DNA from: Lucifuga dentata
Lineage: Eukaryota > Chordata > Actinopteri > Ophidiiformes > Bythitidae
DNA: 64,000 bases
Direction of reading: 5' to 3'
Assembly: GCA_014773175.1 (NCBI GenBank)
Contig: VXCM01002873.1
Location: forward strand, 1 to 64,000
Position numbers and translations under genes: made by a program. Shown here in pieces: positions 1 through 10,690 of this stretch. The notes under the pieces were generated by a model. That model worked only from the letters and a program-made list of their open reading frames with translations, was not told the DNA's origin and did not search any database. Each line of letters opens with the position of its first letter. Within the stretch, counting starts at the first letter, position 1.

Positions 1-29
1 TATATATATATACACATATATATATACAC
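1..29. repeat. (TA)n/(CA) microsatellite, cut by window start
   Basis: Alternating TA with two ACAC interruptions runs to about position 29. The left edge is the window boundary, so the true length is unknown. Confidence 0.85.
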
Positions 30-899
30 CTGATATTTTGGTTTATCATGACTCATTTCACTTTGCTGCTCTCATTTCTCCTCTCATGCCTCAGTATGAA
101 ATACTATAACCCTTAAATGGGCCAAGAGAAATGCCTCATAAACCAGCAATCTTTTAAGAAGATATCAATAAATTAAATGTTGGTCTTACCTGACAATGAA
201 TGCTGATGTTTCTTTTCTGATGTTGACATCATGACTTCTCCTTTAGCTATCAGGGATTTAGCCATCAGCAATGCTATTTTAACAGTAACATAGGGTTGTG
301 GTATTATTCCTCAGAGATAAAGAAAGGATAATGTCAAGCAGGAGACCTTCCATGGGGCAAAATGCTATATCAAAACCTGACAAGTTCTTGTATATTATTT
401 TAGTGCAAGCACATCTAAGTAGTTAGATAGAAACACCAGAACGTGTATTCTACCTTCTACTGTTTCTTAATTTTCTCAAATGGAGACAAGAAAAAAACAA
501 TGTAAGGAAAAAAGGTAATGGGTTAGAGGCCACATACCATAACATCTGATGCAAAGATTGTGACAAGGATGAGGAGGAGTAAAAAAACAACAGGTCAGGA
601 GAAAAAGAAGAGGAAACAAGATTTAAAAAAAAAAAAAAAGCTGTAGAAAGAATAGGCAAAGGTAAGGAAGAAGACAGGTAGAGAAGAAGATGATAAAAAC
701 AGGGACACCGATGGGGAGAAGGAAATGAGGGTGGAGGGCAAGGACGGGGCGAAGGGTGTAACTCACTCCTCTCCCCATCACCAGCACCCAGTCCTAATTT
801 ACCCAGAACAATCAATCAGATCAGGAGGCAGACACTGATAGAGGACTACCATGCAACAGGATCCACCACGTATACACACATTCTGAGAGAGATGGAGGA
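30..899. other. Unique AT-rich stretch with a homopurine block
   Basis: No gene is seen. Positions 30-470 are ordinary AT-rich sequence. From about 480 to 760 the plus strand is strongly purine-biased, with A-, AAG- and GGAG-rich runs and a poly-A near 627-640. The minus-strand open frame across it is a phenylalanine/serine/leucine-rich translation of that composition and not a plausible protein. Confidence 0.6.
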
Positions 900-919
900 C
901 TTGCATGCAACAGGATCTA

Positions 920-924
920 CACAC

Positions 925-962
<38 letters not shown>
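920..962. repeat. (CA)n microsatellite
   Basis: About 21 CA units with one CG interruption near 929. A short related direct repeat (ATGCAACAGGATC) occurs just upstream at about 851 and 906. Confidence 0.9.
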
Positions 963-964
<2 letters not shown>

Positions 965-1830
965 TTATGCTGACTGGAGAAAAAAAGTTTGCAGCTCATA
1001 TCTGGAGCCTCTGCACTGACTTCTACCAACTAGACTGTACTGTGTACCAAAGTCACCGTGGCTCTGTGGGGTCACACTGCGAGTCAGGGCCCATGAGATA
1101 GAGTGAGCACCAGGGAACAGAACAGGAGTGAGAGAGCAAGAGGGTGTGGGAGAAAGGAGGGAGTAGGAGGGGAACAACTGCCAACAATAGGGGGAGAAAG
1201 GGAGAGAAGAGCACAGTGCAAAACATAAAGGACAGAAACTGCAATGAACAAGAGGACAAACTGATCGCTCTCTGCCATGCTCTCCATTTTTCTCCTCTGT
1301 CTTTATGAAAGATGAATGCACCAAGAGAGAGAAGTAAAGAAAGAGCGAGAGAAAAAAAAAAAAGCACAGCACAGGGCGGGCTGATGCCAGCTTAGATACA
1401 GAAGACATTGGCATGGTTTAGCCTCACAAAACACACACAATCGCAAACAAGCACATACACACGCAGCAGAGGTTAACCAGGAGATCAGTGTAAATGCTCA
1501 TGTTTGTTCATTCTTCCCTCAAGTGCTCCTGGCCTTCGATCTGCCCCCTCTACTGACACAAGTATAGGAACACACACACACAAACACACAACTGAACTGC
1601 TCCTACCCTCCACGCACGTAATTTCAGCAACTGACACAGCTCTTCCAATGTGTTGTCTGTGTAAGTGTGTGCTTCTGTGTTCTGTTTTCCTTTAGCCAAG
1701 ATTTGTTGAACTTGGTGTCATATGGGTACTGAACCTAACAATTATACAGAAGGAGCAGGTTTTACTGAACCTGTATTCTCAGGACAATATTTGGATTAAT
1801 ACTAGTGCAGCGCCTATTGCAAACATGACT
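963..1830. other. Unique sequence with purine-rich block
   Basis: No gene is recognised. Positions 1090-1380 are GA-rich on the plus strand and give serine/leucine-rich minus-strand frames that I treat as compositional. Short CA-rich runs lie at 1428-1470 and 1570-1590. Confidence 0.55.
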
Positions 1831-2130
1831 GTTCAGACTGGGCCGGACTTTTTATGGTGTGCTGTGCAGCCTGCCATAAATGCCCATGGAGTGGAGCACA
1901 TGCTGCTACGCCCAGAGTGTATCCTACCGTCACGCCCGGAGCGTGTTCAGACCGGGCCGCAGCCTGACATAATTTTGTTCTGTACATCCTTGTGAGGTAG
2001 CTTTATTTGCTATATGGGGTAGGGTTGAGACCGTGACACTGCCGCACCCGGAGCATATCCTGCTGCTGTTCTCGGAGCGTATCCTGCCACGCTGACTACT
2101 TTTTACTGGCACAGCTCAATTCGAGAACCA
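1830..2130. repeat. GC-rich patch with a degenerate ~20-bp repeated motif
   Basis: Four related copies of a motif close to CGGAGCGTATCCTGCC occur at about 1909-1928, 1933-1950, 2044-2063 and 2070-2088, with the phrase GACTGGGCCG/GACCGGGCCG between them. The patch is much richer in GC and CpG than its surroundings. It may be a degenerate minisatellite or an unrecognised transposon segment. I know of no gene that matches. Confidence 0.4.
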
Positions 2131-2149
2131 CTCATCCAAACAACTTCAC

Positions 2150-2262
2150 ACGCAACACTGCACGTCCTTGGGTCCTGAGCAATGAACCTGCCAAATTTCA
2201 ACTTCATACAGTGCTGGGTTCTAGAGATGTTGGTGCCAAACACCACAAATACATTTTAATTT
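2150..2262. mobile_element. Possible LINE 3'-tail fragment
   Basis: The run from GCAATGAACCTGCCAAATTT to GGTGCCAAACACCACAAATAC resembles the 'accaaatttcaa... gtgacaaacac' phrase that recurs at the 3' ends of several fish non-LTR families. This rests on remembered family style only, with no alignment, and no target duplication is visible. Confidence 0.2.
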
Positions 2263-2495
2263 TGATCATGTAGCTACAAACTGACATGACTAACAGGGAC
2301 CTGATCAATAGAGTACCGGTACTTGTTTGCTGAATGGCTGCTTGTGGGACCAGGGGCCAAATTTAAGCATGCAGTCTGACATCATCACATGATTTGGCTG
2401 GCATGCTGACTATGTAACACATTTTATGNCCCCCCCCAAGAGATAACTGTAACAAAACTATAGAAATTAGGACACACAGCAAGGACTCATCATGG

Positions 2496-2522
<27 letters not shown>
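2496..2522. repeat. (CT)n microsatellite
   Basis: About 13 uninterrupted CT units. An isolated N lies 67 bp upstream at 2429, next to a C homopolymer. Confidence 0.9.
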
Positions 2523-2526
<4 letters not shown>

Positions 2527-4374
2527 CCTACTAAAGTCTAATGAACAGCTAAAATCAGGTGAAATGACCCTAGACAATACACTGATTCTGTCTACAAAGG
2601 TTCATCTCCGTAATCCAGGTAGTAAGACATTAAGTGCAATCACTTGACGAAATACAAAAATAAATTGCACAGCTGTGTCTGAGTTTTATGACACTTTGTA
2701 AAGCACGATGTAACCTGCTCAGAAAACTGCTTACTAGATAAGCTGTTATCATATTTATATATTATAATAAAAATGACAATTTGCATTTACGTTTTTACTG
2801 TATATACTGAACATAGCTGACATAGTTTTCACTAAAGGTAGTTACTGCATAAAACACTTAGGGGCTAGTGTTATACTGAAAGGTATTTCTAATACTTTTT
2901 CAAGTAAATACCACAAAACACCACAATGCAGTACAATTCTAAATTAACTGCGGCTTCTGGAATGAGCACATTGAATGAATCAAACTTTTTTTAAAATCAG
3001 ATAATCTGTAAGCACTAATGGTTAACAGCATTTCACATAAATTATCATTTAGATAGTTATTGGTAGATTTATTTGACCGCCAGTCATTTAGTGGCACGTT
3101 GGTGATGCCAATTTTATTTCAGAACAATATAAGCTGCAGGTTATAGTCTGAGAGTAGCAAGCAACATAACCATGTCACTAAACTCTGAAACCAGTTTTTA
3201 CCATCATGTACAGTACAATATATACAAACTACAAACAAGCCGTAGAGCAGAGTGATCCTACCTTTCTGTGCTGTTTAATCTGTCATTTGGTCTTGGTTGG
3301 CCTTTGCTGGAACAGTCCAGGTCAAATTTCCACATCAGCAGAAGCTTCACAGCCACCAGGTACCAAGCTGTCCTCCTCCATGTCACATTCTCAACATCTT
3401 TTCATACCGGTTTCTGTGGACCGAGCAGTGATGCAGTTAACGGTGCTCATTGTGTTGTTAAATAAATTAATTTCTTCTCTTCATGGTAGACAACAGTAAG
3501 TAACATACCAGAATTTCTGTGTAGCTGAAAATAATTCCAAACACATATTCCACTTTGCGCCATCTTGGATAACATTCGGTGAAATGGTCCAGTCTGCTTT
3601 TTTTTAACTCCTTTTTTCTCCTGAACTTCACTTAAGGAAGGCTCAGCTTCATTCCTTTGCTTTTTGGGGGCAGAGAATTGCAGTTCAAGCTTGCTCATGT
3701 ATGCATGGGTGTGAGTTTTGCTATTCGATATTTCTCTTTTTTTTCTTGATTCAATATTTTTAATATATTTTTATTTTTAGATATTTTTATTTCGATATCT
3801 TTTTTTTCGATTCAATATTTCTCTTTTTTTGACAAAATCAGTTTCATTGTCCATTTCTTCAACTCCAACTTTAGTTGTCATCATCTTAGTGACAGTAGCT
3901 ATAGAAGCTAGGTACATAGCTACTAAAAAAAAAAGAAGTATGCTGTAATTTGTTCAAAAATTATTTGTTATTGGCTCACCGTTTTTTGATTAAAAAAAAA
4001 CAAACCTTTCTCGACTTAAAATAGTGTAACTTTGTACTTTCAAAACTGAGACTGGTGAGAAAAACCCAGATGTTGGTCCTCCGCAATAAAAGTTTGTCGA
4101 TTCAATCAGCTATTTCGGCCCACCCCAGGATTTGGGGACTAACGTCACTGACCCAAGCCGGCGTTAGCTATGGGCAGGAGTGGGCTCAGCCCACCCAAAC
4201 ATGTGTCTTGCCCATCCTATCAAAAATTAAGAAAAAAAAATGTTTTTGTTCAGCTAATGGAAAAATAACACAGAAAATACCAGTACTGTTTCTAACTTCT
4301 GATTGGGTGGGCAGCCTACAGCCCGCCTCCAAAGTCGCCCACTGAATGTGCGCACTTTGTCCTGGACATAAGAA
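2523..4374. other. AT-rich unique sequence
   Basis: No supported gene. Positions 3720-3840 are T-rich with repeated 'gatattt/ttcgat' phrases. A minus-strand frame at 3447-3698 starts with a lysine/glutamine-rich segment that faintly recalls the N-termini of hAT-derived zinc-finger proteins, but it has no zinc-binding motif, so I do not call it. Confidence 0.5.
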
Positions 4375-4557
4375 AGTACCATGCCCCTGCATGTTGAGAT
4401 TCAGTACGTTTAGATGCTGGAAAACATCAGACATATATGCAAGTTTCCAAATCCACAATGCGTCTACAAGACAGCCTCCAAGCTGCGGATTTTCAGAAGC
4501 AAGGAATGCTGCAACCTCTTTTCTGAGTTCATATAAGCGGCTCAAAATGGCTCCTCT
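4375..4557 (-). pseudogene. hAT-family transposase fragment (ZBED-like), degenerate
   Basis: A minus-strand frame (open from 4674 down to 4186) contains RGAILSRLYELRKEVAAFL, then a spacer, then WKLAYMSDVFQHLNVLNLNMQGHG. In hAT transposases and domesticated ZBED/SCAN-hAT proteins this order is a hallmark: the 'RG-x-L-RL-ELR-E' segment, then 'WL-x-LAYL-x-D-x-LN-LN-LQG'. About 60 residues are recognisable out of a usual 600 or more. The residues before RGAILSR do not show the expected conserved tryptophan context, and after NMQGHG the match stops. There is no terminal inverted repeat or start codon I can assign. I infer an old, truncated transposon copy; a domesticated gene is unlikely given the loss of both ends. 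Confidence 0.5.
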
Positions 4558-4599
4558 GACAGCCAGCGGATATGGAGTGAAGCAGCAAGCCTTCATAGC

Positions 4600-5460
4600 T
4601 GGTGTCCAAGCTGTTACACAGAAAAGTCTGTGGATGAAGTTCACTACAGGATTGCCACCCATCCCATATAACACCAGACTGTCCCAGATTTGTCCCGTAT
4701 TGATTCAATACAGGACACAGTTTGTCACATATTTTCTTGCACGTCATTTCATATATACAGTAACACCATGTATTCAAAGTGCTGAAAATAACATTCAAAC
4801 CAGTTTTACAAGCGGAGTTGAGAAGTGTAATTTTACTGGTGGGGAGCTCACAGTCACCTGGAGCTGGCTGGAGCCTGTGCTCTGCCTCTGTGCCCTGCTG
4901 CTGCATGAAAGCACACCTTACCTCATCATCACTGCCCACTGATTGCCTTGGGAAGTGAAGAGCCTTACTGTTTTTTATATTTTCACGGGGCAAGTGTGCC
5001 ATTGAAACGCAAGAGGCAATCAAGATATAGGGTTAGGATTGCGTCAGAATCAGATCCTCTAGTCTGCATTTTTACAATGTTTAAAGAACACGTTAGAGAT
5101 AAATGTTCATGCAAAGACAAGCTCAAAAGGGAAGCACAGAGTTGGTAGCGCTGGTCAACATGTAGGAGCTGATAATCAAAGCCTGGAGCTTTAATCTGGA
5201 AGCGTTACCTCCCATCTCAATCGTTGATCAGTGTTGCCAGATTAGATTGACATTTTCCATCCAGTCACATCTTAAAATCCACCCAATTCCACAAAAAACC
5301 GTCCAAATCATAACTCTGCCGAAATTCAAGTAAAATCATAAATGTGTTACATGTGCACTATAAAATCGGATGTAACAATACACAGCCTCTTGTTGGTGCA
5401 GCCCTCTGACCTGTATTTTATTGATTATGTAATACAGTATTAGTCTTAAAATCTTTAGAA
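4600..5460. other. Probable transposon-derived sequence, unclassified
   Basis: Follows the hAT fragment. It contains the phrase TTGTCCCGTATTGATTCAATACAGGACA (an imperfect inverted repeat around 4690-4716) and, at 5229-5245, CAGTGTTGCCAGATTAG, a phrase that often begins fish hAT-like repeats. No clear paired ends are visible, so boundaries are not called. Confidence 0.25.
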
Positions 5461-5469
5461 ATATTAAGG

Positions 5470-5730
5470 TTTAACGCAGCACATGTTGACGGAAAACTTC
5501 CCACCGAGCAGCAAACCGCGCAGCCAGACGGAAAGTGCCGTCGAAAGTTCAAAATTTTCAACTTTTTCTGCTTACCGCAGCTACAAAGACGAACTGGATG
5601 TTGATGTTCATGGGTCGAAGACGGACAGCAGTTCCCCGACTACCGTTGTTGTCTGCTGTCTGCAGCTGAATTCAGCTATTTTGTCGGCGGTAGGGCGGTT
5701 TTTCTACTGTCAACATGTGTATGGCATCCT
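5470..5730. other. CpG-rich patch in AT-rich surroundings
   Basis: The interval holds well over a dozen CpGs, for example in ACCGCGCAGCCAGACGG and GTCGGCGGTAGGGCGG, while the flanks have almost none. An 83-codon plus-strand frame (5483-5734) crosses it but shows no domain I know. It could be the promoter-like 5' end of a transposon or a small CpG island. No TATA box or exon was identified. Confidence 0.35.
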
Positions 5731-5948
5731 CTAACACAGTCTCAAAAGCACTGTGCACTGCAAAAGCACATTTCTCAAGCACAGACACATCGGTAAATTG
5801 TTTAGGATTAATCGGCAATTCACAATTAATACCAACTTAGCAGCAGCTACAGCACGTTAAAATGCTCTTACCTTCATGCAGAATCACCTGGACTCTCTGA
5901 CAGCGGAACTTGAAAAACGTGAAGAACCTGGACTTAAAGTCATTCGGG

Positions 5949-5979
5949 TTTTTTTTTGTTTGTTTGTTTGTTTGTTTTT
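5949..5979. repeat. T-rich (GTTT)n microsatellite
   Basis: Poly-T followed by about five GTTT units. Confidence 0.8.
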
Positions 5980-6248
5980 GCACTTGGTCCTTTGCATTTT
6001 AAATGCGCCATCTCATCTGCGTTTTGGTAAGCAATGTAGTTTACGATTTTAATTGTGGGTTGCACGCAGTTTCTACATGGAATCATATAACTAGCTAGCC
6101 AACTAGCCATGCTGATTTAGCCAAGTTGTTGATGAGGACAAGTTCAAGTGTTGATAGGACAGCCCACATCTCTGATGACCTGTCAGTCAAAACCTCACCA
6201 GTGAAACGGGTGAGAGGACACAAAGAAGGCTATTTAGAATTTTGTGCC

Positions 6249-6340
6249 TTTATTTATTTATTTATTTATGTATTGATAAAATTAAAGTTTGTTTATTTTT
6301 ATATAATTTATTATTTATATTTTATTTATTTTTCTTAAAA
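6249..6340. repeat. (TTTA)n and AT-rich low complexity
   Basis: About five TTTA units at 6249-6269, followed by an AT-only stretch with degenerate TTTAT phrases to about 6335. Confidence 0.7.
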
Positions 6341-6811
6341 TGAAATTTTGTTTGGTAATATTGTTTTCACATTGTTTTCAAAAATTCCCAAACGTTGACA
6401 AAAGCAGCCCAGATATCATCTACCCAATGCAATTTTTCCCGTCCAATGTAACCAAATGTTTGGCTCCTCCCTTGTTTTTTGCACAAGCACCTACACTTGC
6501 CAGCAGTTTAAAAACTGTAAATTAATGAAGGAGCACAATCCCTTTACAAATGGATGGGTTCAGATCCACAAACCAGCCGGCTGTGATTACACCATTGTCC
6601 ATCAAAGGCAAGCTAATGTTTTGTTTGTGTGATTTGATATAAGTTTTCATTATCCGTTTACATCATACAGGATATGTGAGTTGTTATCAGAAAATTATAA
6701 TTAGAACTAGCAAAGGTAACAAAAGGCTTTCAGACTTTTGGGAAAGCTATTTAACAAACCATGGACCAACTGAATCACTAGCAAGAAAGTTGTTTAAACA
6801 TAACATCCTTA

Positions 6812-7289
6812 AAGTACCATACCGGCTACCGTGCATGTTTGAGCCCAATATATACTGCATATGGTACATTACTGACAGCCCCAATTTTCAAAACTGTGTG
6901 TTTCGTGTTGTTGTTATTATTCAGATCCCCAATCTTTCAAAATGTTCAGCTGATACACCCACCTTAAAATCCAATGTCTTCAATGGCTGTCTTCTCCTGG
7001 AACTATTTTGCCTGGCAGAGACATACTTTGTCTTCCATGCAGGTGTTGAAAAGTTATTTTGACATTAAAAAAAAAAAACAAAAAAAAAACATGGTTTTTG
7101 CTGTTTCAAGTCTCTACATGTTGATTTAATAGCATACTGAACTGAACTGAAACCAATGGCTGAGAGGAAAAAAAAAATTCTAAAATTTACAGCTAAAGTG
7201 GTATATTTTGGGAAATGGTAGTCAGTAATGTAAGATGTATGTGGACTGTATATATTTGGCTCAGACATGCACAGTCCTGTATGATCCTT
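6812..7289. mobile_element. TIR element (MITE), copy 1 of a two-copy family
   Basis: The left end starts AAGTACCATACCGG and runs through GTGCATGTTTGAGCC and ATTACTGACAG. The right end, reverse-complemented, reads AAGGATCATACAGG, then GTGCATGTCTGAGCC, then ATTACTGACTACC. This makes an inverted repeat of roughly 80-90 bp with substitutions. TA dinucleotides flank both ends (6810-6811 and 7290-7291), as expected for the Tc1/mariner superfamily. The family is confirmed by copy 2 at 47979-48556. No transposase frame fits inside; the 128-codon open frame crossing the left end (6676-7062) is coincidental. TTAA duplication (piggyBac-like) is possible in copy 2 but fails in this copy. Confidence 0.65.
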
Positions 7290-7817
7290 TATATAATATT
7301 TCACTATTTCTGTGAGGCCATGGCCTGCAGAGCACTCAACATTTGGCAGTAACTGGTCTTATATGATTTTTTTTTTTCAAACAAGATTCCATACTCAAAA
7401 GTGTAAATATTATTTGACTATTGGATATCATACTATTTATCATATGATATAGTTACACTCCAATAAAAGTAAAGGTCTTAAAACATGTTTTAGCAGTAAA
7501 ATGCATCTGGACTTTTTGGGATTTTTTTTTTCAATACAAATGAAAAAGGAAAGAAATAATATTATATTTTTAAAGATTTTTTTTTTTTATTATTTTGTTT
7601 GCTTAGCAATGCTACTACAACAGTAGTCACAGCATCATGTCTTTACTTTCTGGTAATAATATAATGCACTAGTCTAGAGAATATATTTCAATAGCGACCT
7701 ACATCATGAATCTCAACGCCATAATATCTAGTTGATTGAATTTATGACTAATTTATTAGACTTAAGACTAATTGGAGCAATGCTTTATTTATCCTCTAAA
7801 TCATCCCAAAGAGCCTC

Positions 7818-7820
<3 letters not shown>

Positions 7821-7869
<49 letters not shown>

Positions 7870-7870
7870 N

Positions 7871-7913
<43 letters not shown>
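7821..7913. repeat. Compound (GT)n-N-(AG)n microsatellite
   Basis: About 24 GT units, a single N at 7870, then about 21 AG units. The N sits exactly at the motif switch, so the two arrays may be joined incorrectly or be of uncertain length. Confidence 0.9.
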
Positions 7914-7917
<4 letters not shown>

Positions 7918-8076
7918 TGGAGAGAGAGAGGACATGTGAGATCTAAACTATTTATTTTAAAAGATGACACATTTAATTTAGGCCTAGCAAAAGAAATTAA
8001 AAAGCATAACTGTTATTAATGAAGACGGAGCATAATGAGGGTAAGCTACACAATATGAGTACACATGCACTGCATA

Positions 8077-8080
<4 letters not shown>

Positions 8081-8108
<28 letters not shown>
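8081..8108. repeat. (CA)n microsatellite
   Basis: About 14 CA units. Confidence 0.9.
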
Positions 8109-8110
<2 letters not shown>

Positions 8111-8880
8111 TTCAAAGACACACTGTCCTCACATACTTCTGATTGGAACTTATCCTAAGAATTAAATTTATGTTAAAATAGTGTGACTGTTAGATGTATG
8201 GTCTAAAAAAATAAGATAAGCTTTTAAGTACTCCCATTGAAAGACATTTTTTTTTTAACCTGAATTAACAGAATTAACAAAATGTGACTCAAATGAATTA
8301 CTGTGTTTGTCCTCAAGTTTTAGGTTTTCATGTTAATATACATTTTCTTATAATTTCTTGGCATCATTTACAGCATAGGCTTGTTTCCTTTCAGTGCTCC
8401 CCTCGAAAGGCCAATTCATACATACTGGAAAGCACATATTTTTATTGACAAATTTCTTCTGCACAAGGAAACTTTACACAGGAAGGAAAATTTAAATTCA
8501 ATGCAATTAAAGATTAAACTTAAGTTACAAGATATGGATGTTTCAGTGAGGCTTAGAAGACTCAAAGTCATAATTTCTTCCGACCATTCAAGTCCTTGAG
8601 GTTGTAAATTGACTTGAACAGAAAAATGCATCGTGATCTTCATCTTCCCTTAATTTTGTTACACATTTAACAATCTCATGCCATTAAATGTGTAGCCTGC
8701 ATAGCACCTCTATTGACTGACAAACGACAATGGTGTCAATGTGTTGCAATGTGCTTTGAGGTCAGGGACTTATTGCTTTATTTCAACTCTTTCTTCTCTC
8801 TCTCTCTTTCTTACACTCTCCCTCTCTCTCACACCATTTCCCTCTTCCGTTCCCTCTCTGCCCTGCCATCCCCGCCTCTC
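8109..8880. other. AT-rich unique sequence
   Basis: No supported gene. A CT-rich imperfect run lies at about 8786-8883. The small opposing frames at 8381-8643 are in AT-rich DNA and share no known motif. Confidence 0.5.
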
Positions 8881-8884
8881 TCTA

Positions 8885-9260
8885 AATAGATATTGAAGTT
8901 TTCTATTTAAGGCAGATGCTGTTTAACTTCCTTGGGGTGGGAAGTGAAAGGCAGGCAGAGGGCCATCCATCTCGCTATCCAGAAGCTGACATCTTTAAAT
9001 GCTATTGACACCCACTGCCAGCATTAACATGCAAAACTGCACCGCATGTTTGATTTCATTAGCTCATTGTGCACAAGGTTTTCTCCGGCCCTGTTGGTGG
9101 GATTCTGGCTGCAATTATTGGATTGGATGCAGAATTGGCAAATTTTCTGGCTTGTCAGAGAAATGCCATTTCCACACTACTTTGAATAAAGCCTTTACAC
9201 GCTGTACAAGGATTTATTTCACTGTGTCCTTAAAGGCCCTAATCAGTGGTGCATTTTAGT
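8885..9260. other. High-complexity island, possible conserved non-coding element
   Basis: This stretch has balanced composition, no simple repeats and several homeobox/POU-like words, such as CATTAGCTCATTGTG and TGCAATTATTGGATTGGATG. It resembles vertebrate conserved non-coding elements in texture. That is an inference from appearance only; no alignment was possible. The 86-codon frame at 8999-9259 has no recognisable domain. Confidence 0.25.
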
Positions 9261-9554
9261 GCTGCATCCACTCTGTAAATTTTGAAATGCATGAGCTGTT
9301 TGTGTTCTGCGTACTACAGAGGTTGGGTATAATCAAAGCAGTATAGTATAGTGAAAGAAAGTCACATAACAGTTGCATCTATAAAGACATGGAAAGGTTA
9401 GCTCATTTGCTACTGCTAACTAACAATTAATTATCAAATAGTTATGTAGTTAACAGTTCACCGAGCAAATGTGTGGACATGCATGTGCTGTTCGTATTCC
9501 GGGTGTAAGTAACGTTATTAACAAGAGTGAATGGAGAAACAAAGACAAGACTGG

Positions 9555-9745
9555 ATGGCATTTTCAACTTGTGGGTGGATTTTTATCCCACAAATCAGTC
9601 CCAGCTGCATGGATCGCATTTACACCGGCCAGTTGCAGCTGAGATCTGAATACAATGAGAGCCAGACCACATATGGTCTGGAAGATTGGATAGCATTCTG
9701 AACTCAATGCGTCCTGCATGCATTTACACATTGTATTAACATGTT
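9555..9745 (+). repeat. Dispersed repeat, copy A
   Basis: It shares an ordered set of phrases with 15880-16050: CATTTTCAACTTGTGGGTGG, CCCAGCTGCATGGATCGCAT, TGAGATCTGAATACAATGAG, CAGACCACA, and CATTTACACATTGTATTAAC followed by ATG. The two copies are diverged but colinear. Class unknown; most likely part of a non-autonomous DNA transposon. A short hairpin (CCAGACCA/TGGTCTGG) is at 9662-9681. Confidence 0.55.
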
Positions 9746-10518
9746 CAGTGAGCACAGTAAAAGAAACAAACTGATTCAATAAAGCTGTAGTTAATTTTAA
9801 ATTGCAAAATTGCCAAACAAATTATGTTGGATTTTGAATTTAACAGTGTCATTTAACATTATTAGCTATGAGATACTGGTGTAATATATTTCAGAAGTAG
9901 GCTATGATTTTGTGATTTATAAACTACTGATTTTTTTAATTTGGGAAAAAAAAATGTATATAAAGAATTTACAGGCTTTAGAGACGTGAAAAGGAGCATA
10001 ATAAAACAAATGTGTTAAAATCAATCTTATCTAAAACTTGGTCAGAATTTGATAGTTTCTGAAATTACAAAGGATGGTGCTGTTTCTCTGCATGGTATAC
10101 TAAAGCAAGCTTTAATTTCTCTCTATTTTTCTATCTTTCTCTCTCTTCAACACACACACACTGCATGGAGAAAGGCACTGTGGACTGTCAAGCAGAGTAC
10201 TGTATCTTTGCTGCCACCTAATGCAGATATCAAACACGTCGTCCCCCAGCACCAGGAGGCTTCACTCCTACTGAGTCTCCAGCTCAGGCTTTGCCTTTTT
10301 AATCCTGCCGTGTGGGGTCTCAATCATACTCACGGGTCTCGGGCTCTTCAGGGTTGCGGCAGTCTTTAGGTGGCCTGGGATTTTGTTTTCCAGTAGTGGC
10401 AGTATGTGAGGCATTTGTGATATGCTAATTTAATCATTTTTGTCTAGCTTTCCTTGCTTTGCTTCCATACCTATCAATTTAATCACTTCATCAGAATTCC
10501 AGGAGCAGGTGGGAAGAG
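9746..10518. other. Unique sequence
   Basis: No gene recognised. AT-rich to about 10130, then a more GC-balanced block at 10160-10380 whose 106-codon frame (10049-10369) has no recognisable motif. Confidence 0.5.
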
Positions 10519-10520
10519 AC

Positions 10521-10571
<51 letters not shown>
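10519..10571. repeat. (AG)n microsatellite
   Basis: About 24 AG units, slightly imperfect at the start. Confidence 0.9.
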
Positions 10572-10575
<4 letters not shown>

Positions 10576-10657
10576 GGAGTCTGGCAACACAAATATCAAC
10601 AGCAGTCCTTTCATCTATGAGCACATGTGGTCTTCATCCACCCATCCTGCACCCACC

Positions 10658-10658
<1 letters not shown>

Positions 10659-10688
<30 letters not shown>
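10659..10688. repeat. (CA)n microsatellite
   Basis: About 15 CA units, 88 bp after an (AG)n array. Confidence 0.9.

Positions 10689-10690
<2 letters not shown>

Noticed and set aside
3447..3698. Minus-strand frame starting MSKLELQFSAPKKQ, vaguely like the N-terminus of hAT-derived zinc-finger proteins
   Set aside because: No zinc-binding residues in the expected order and no adjoining transposase in the same strand order; likeness is too weak.
4346..4942. 198-codon plus-strand open frame
   Set aside because: It is antisense to the hAT transposase relic and shows no motif of its own.
6676..7062. 128-codon plus frame
   Set aside because: It crosses the boundary of a TIR element and has no domain.
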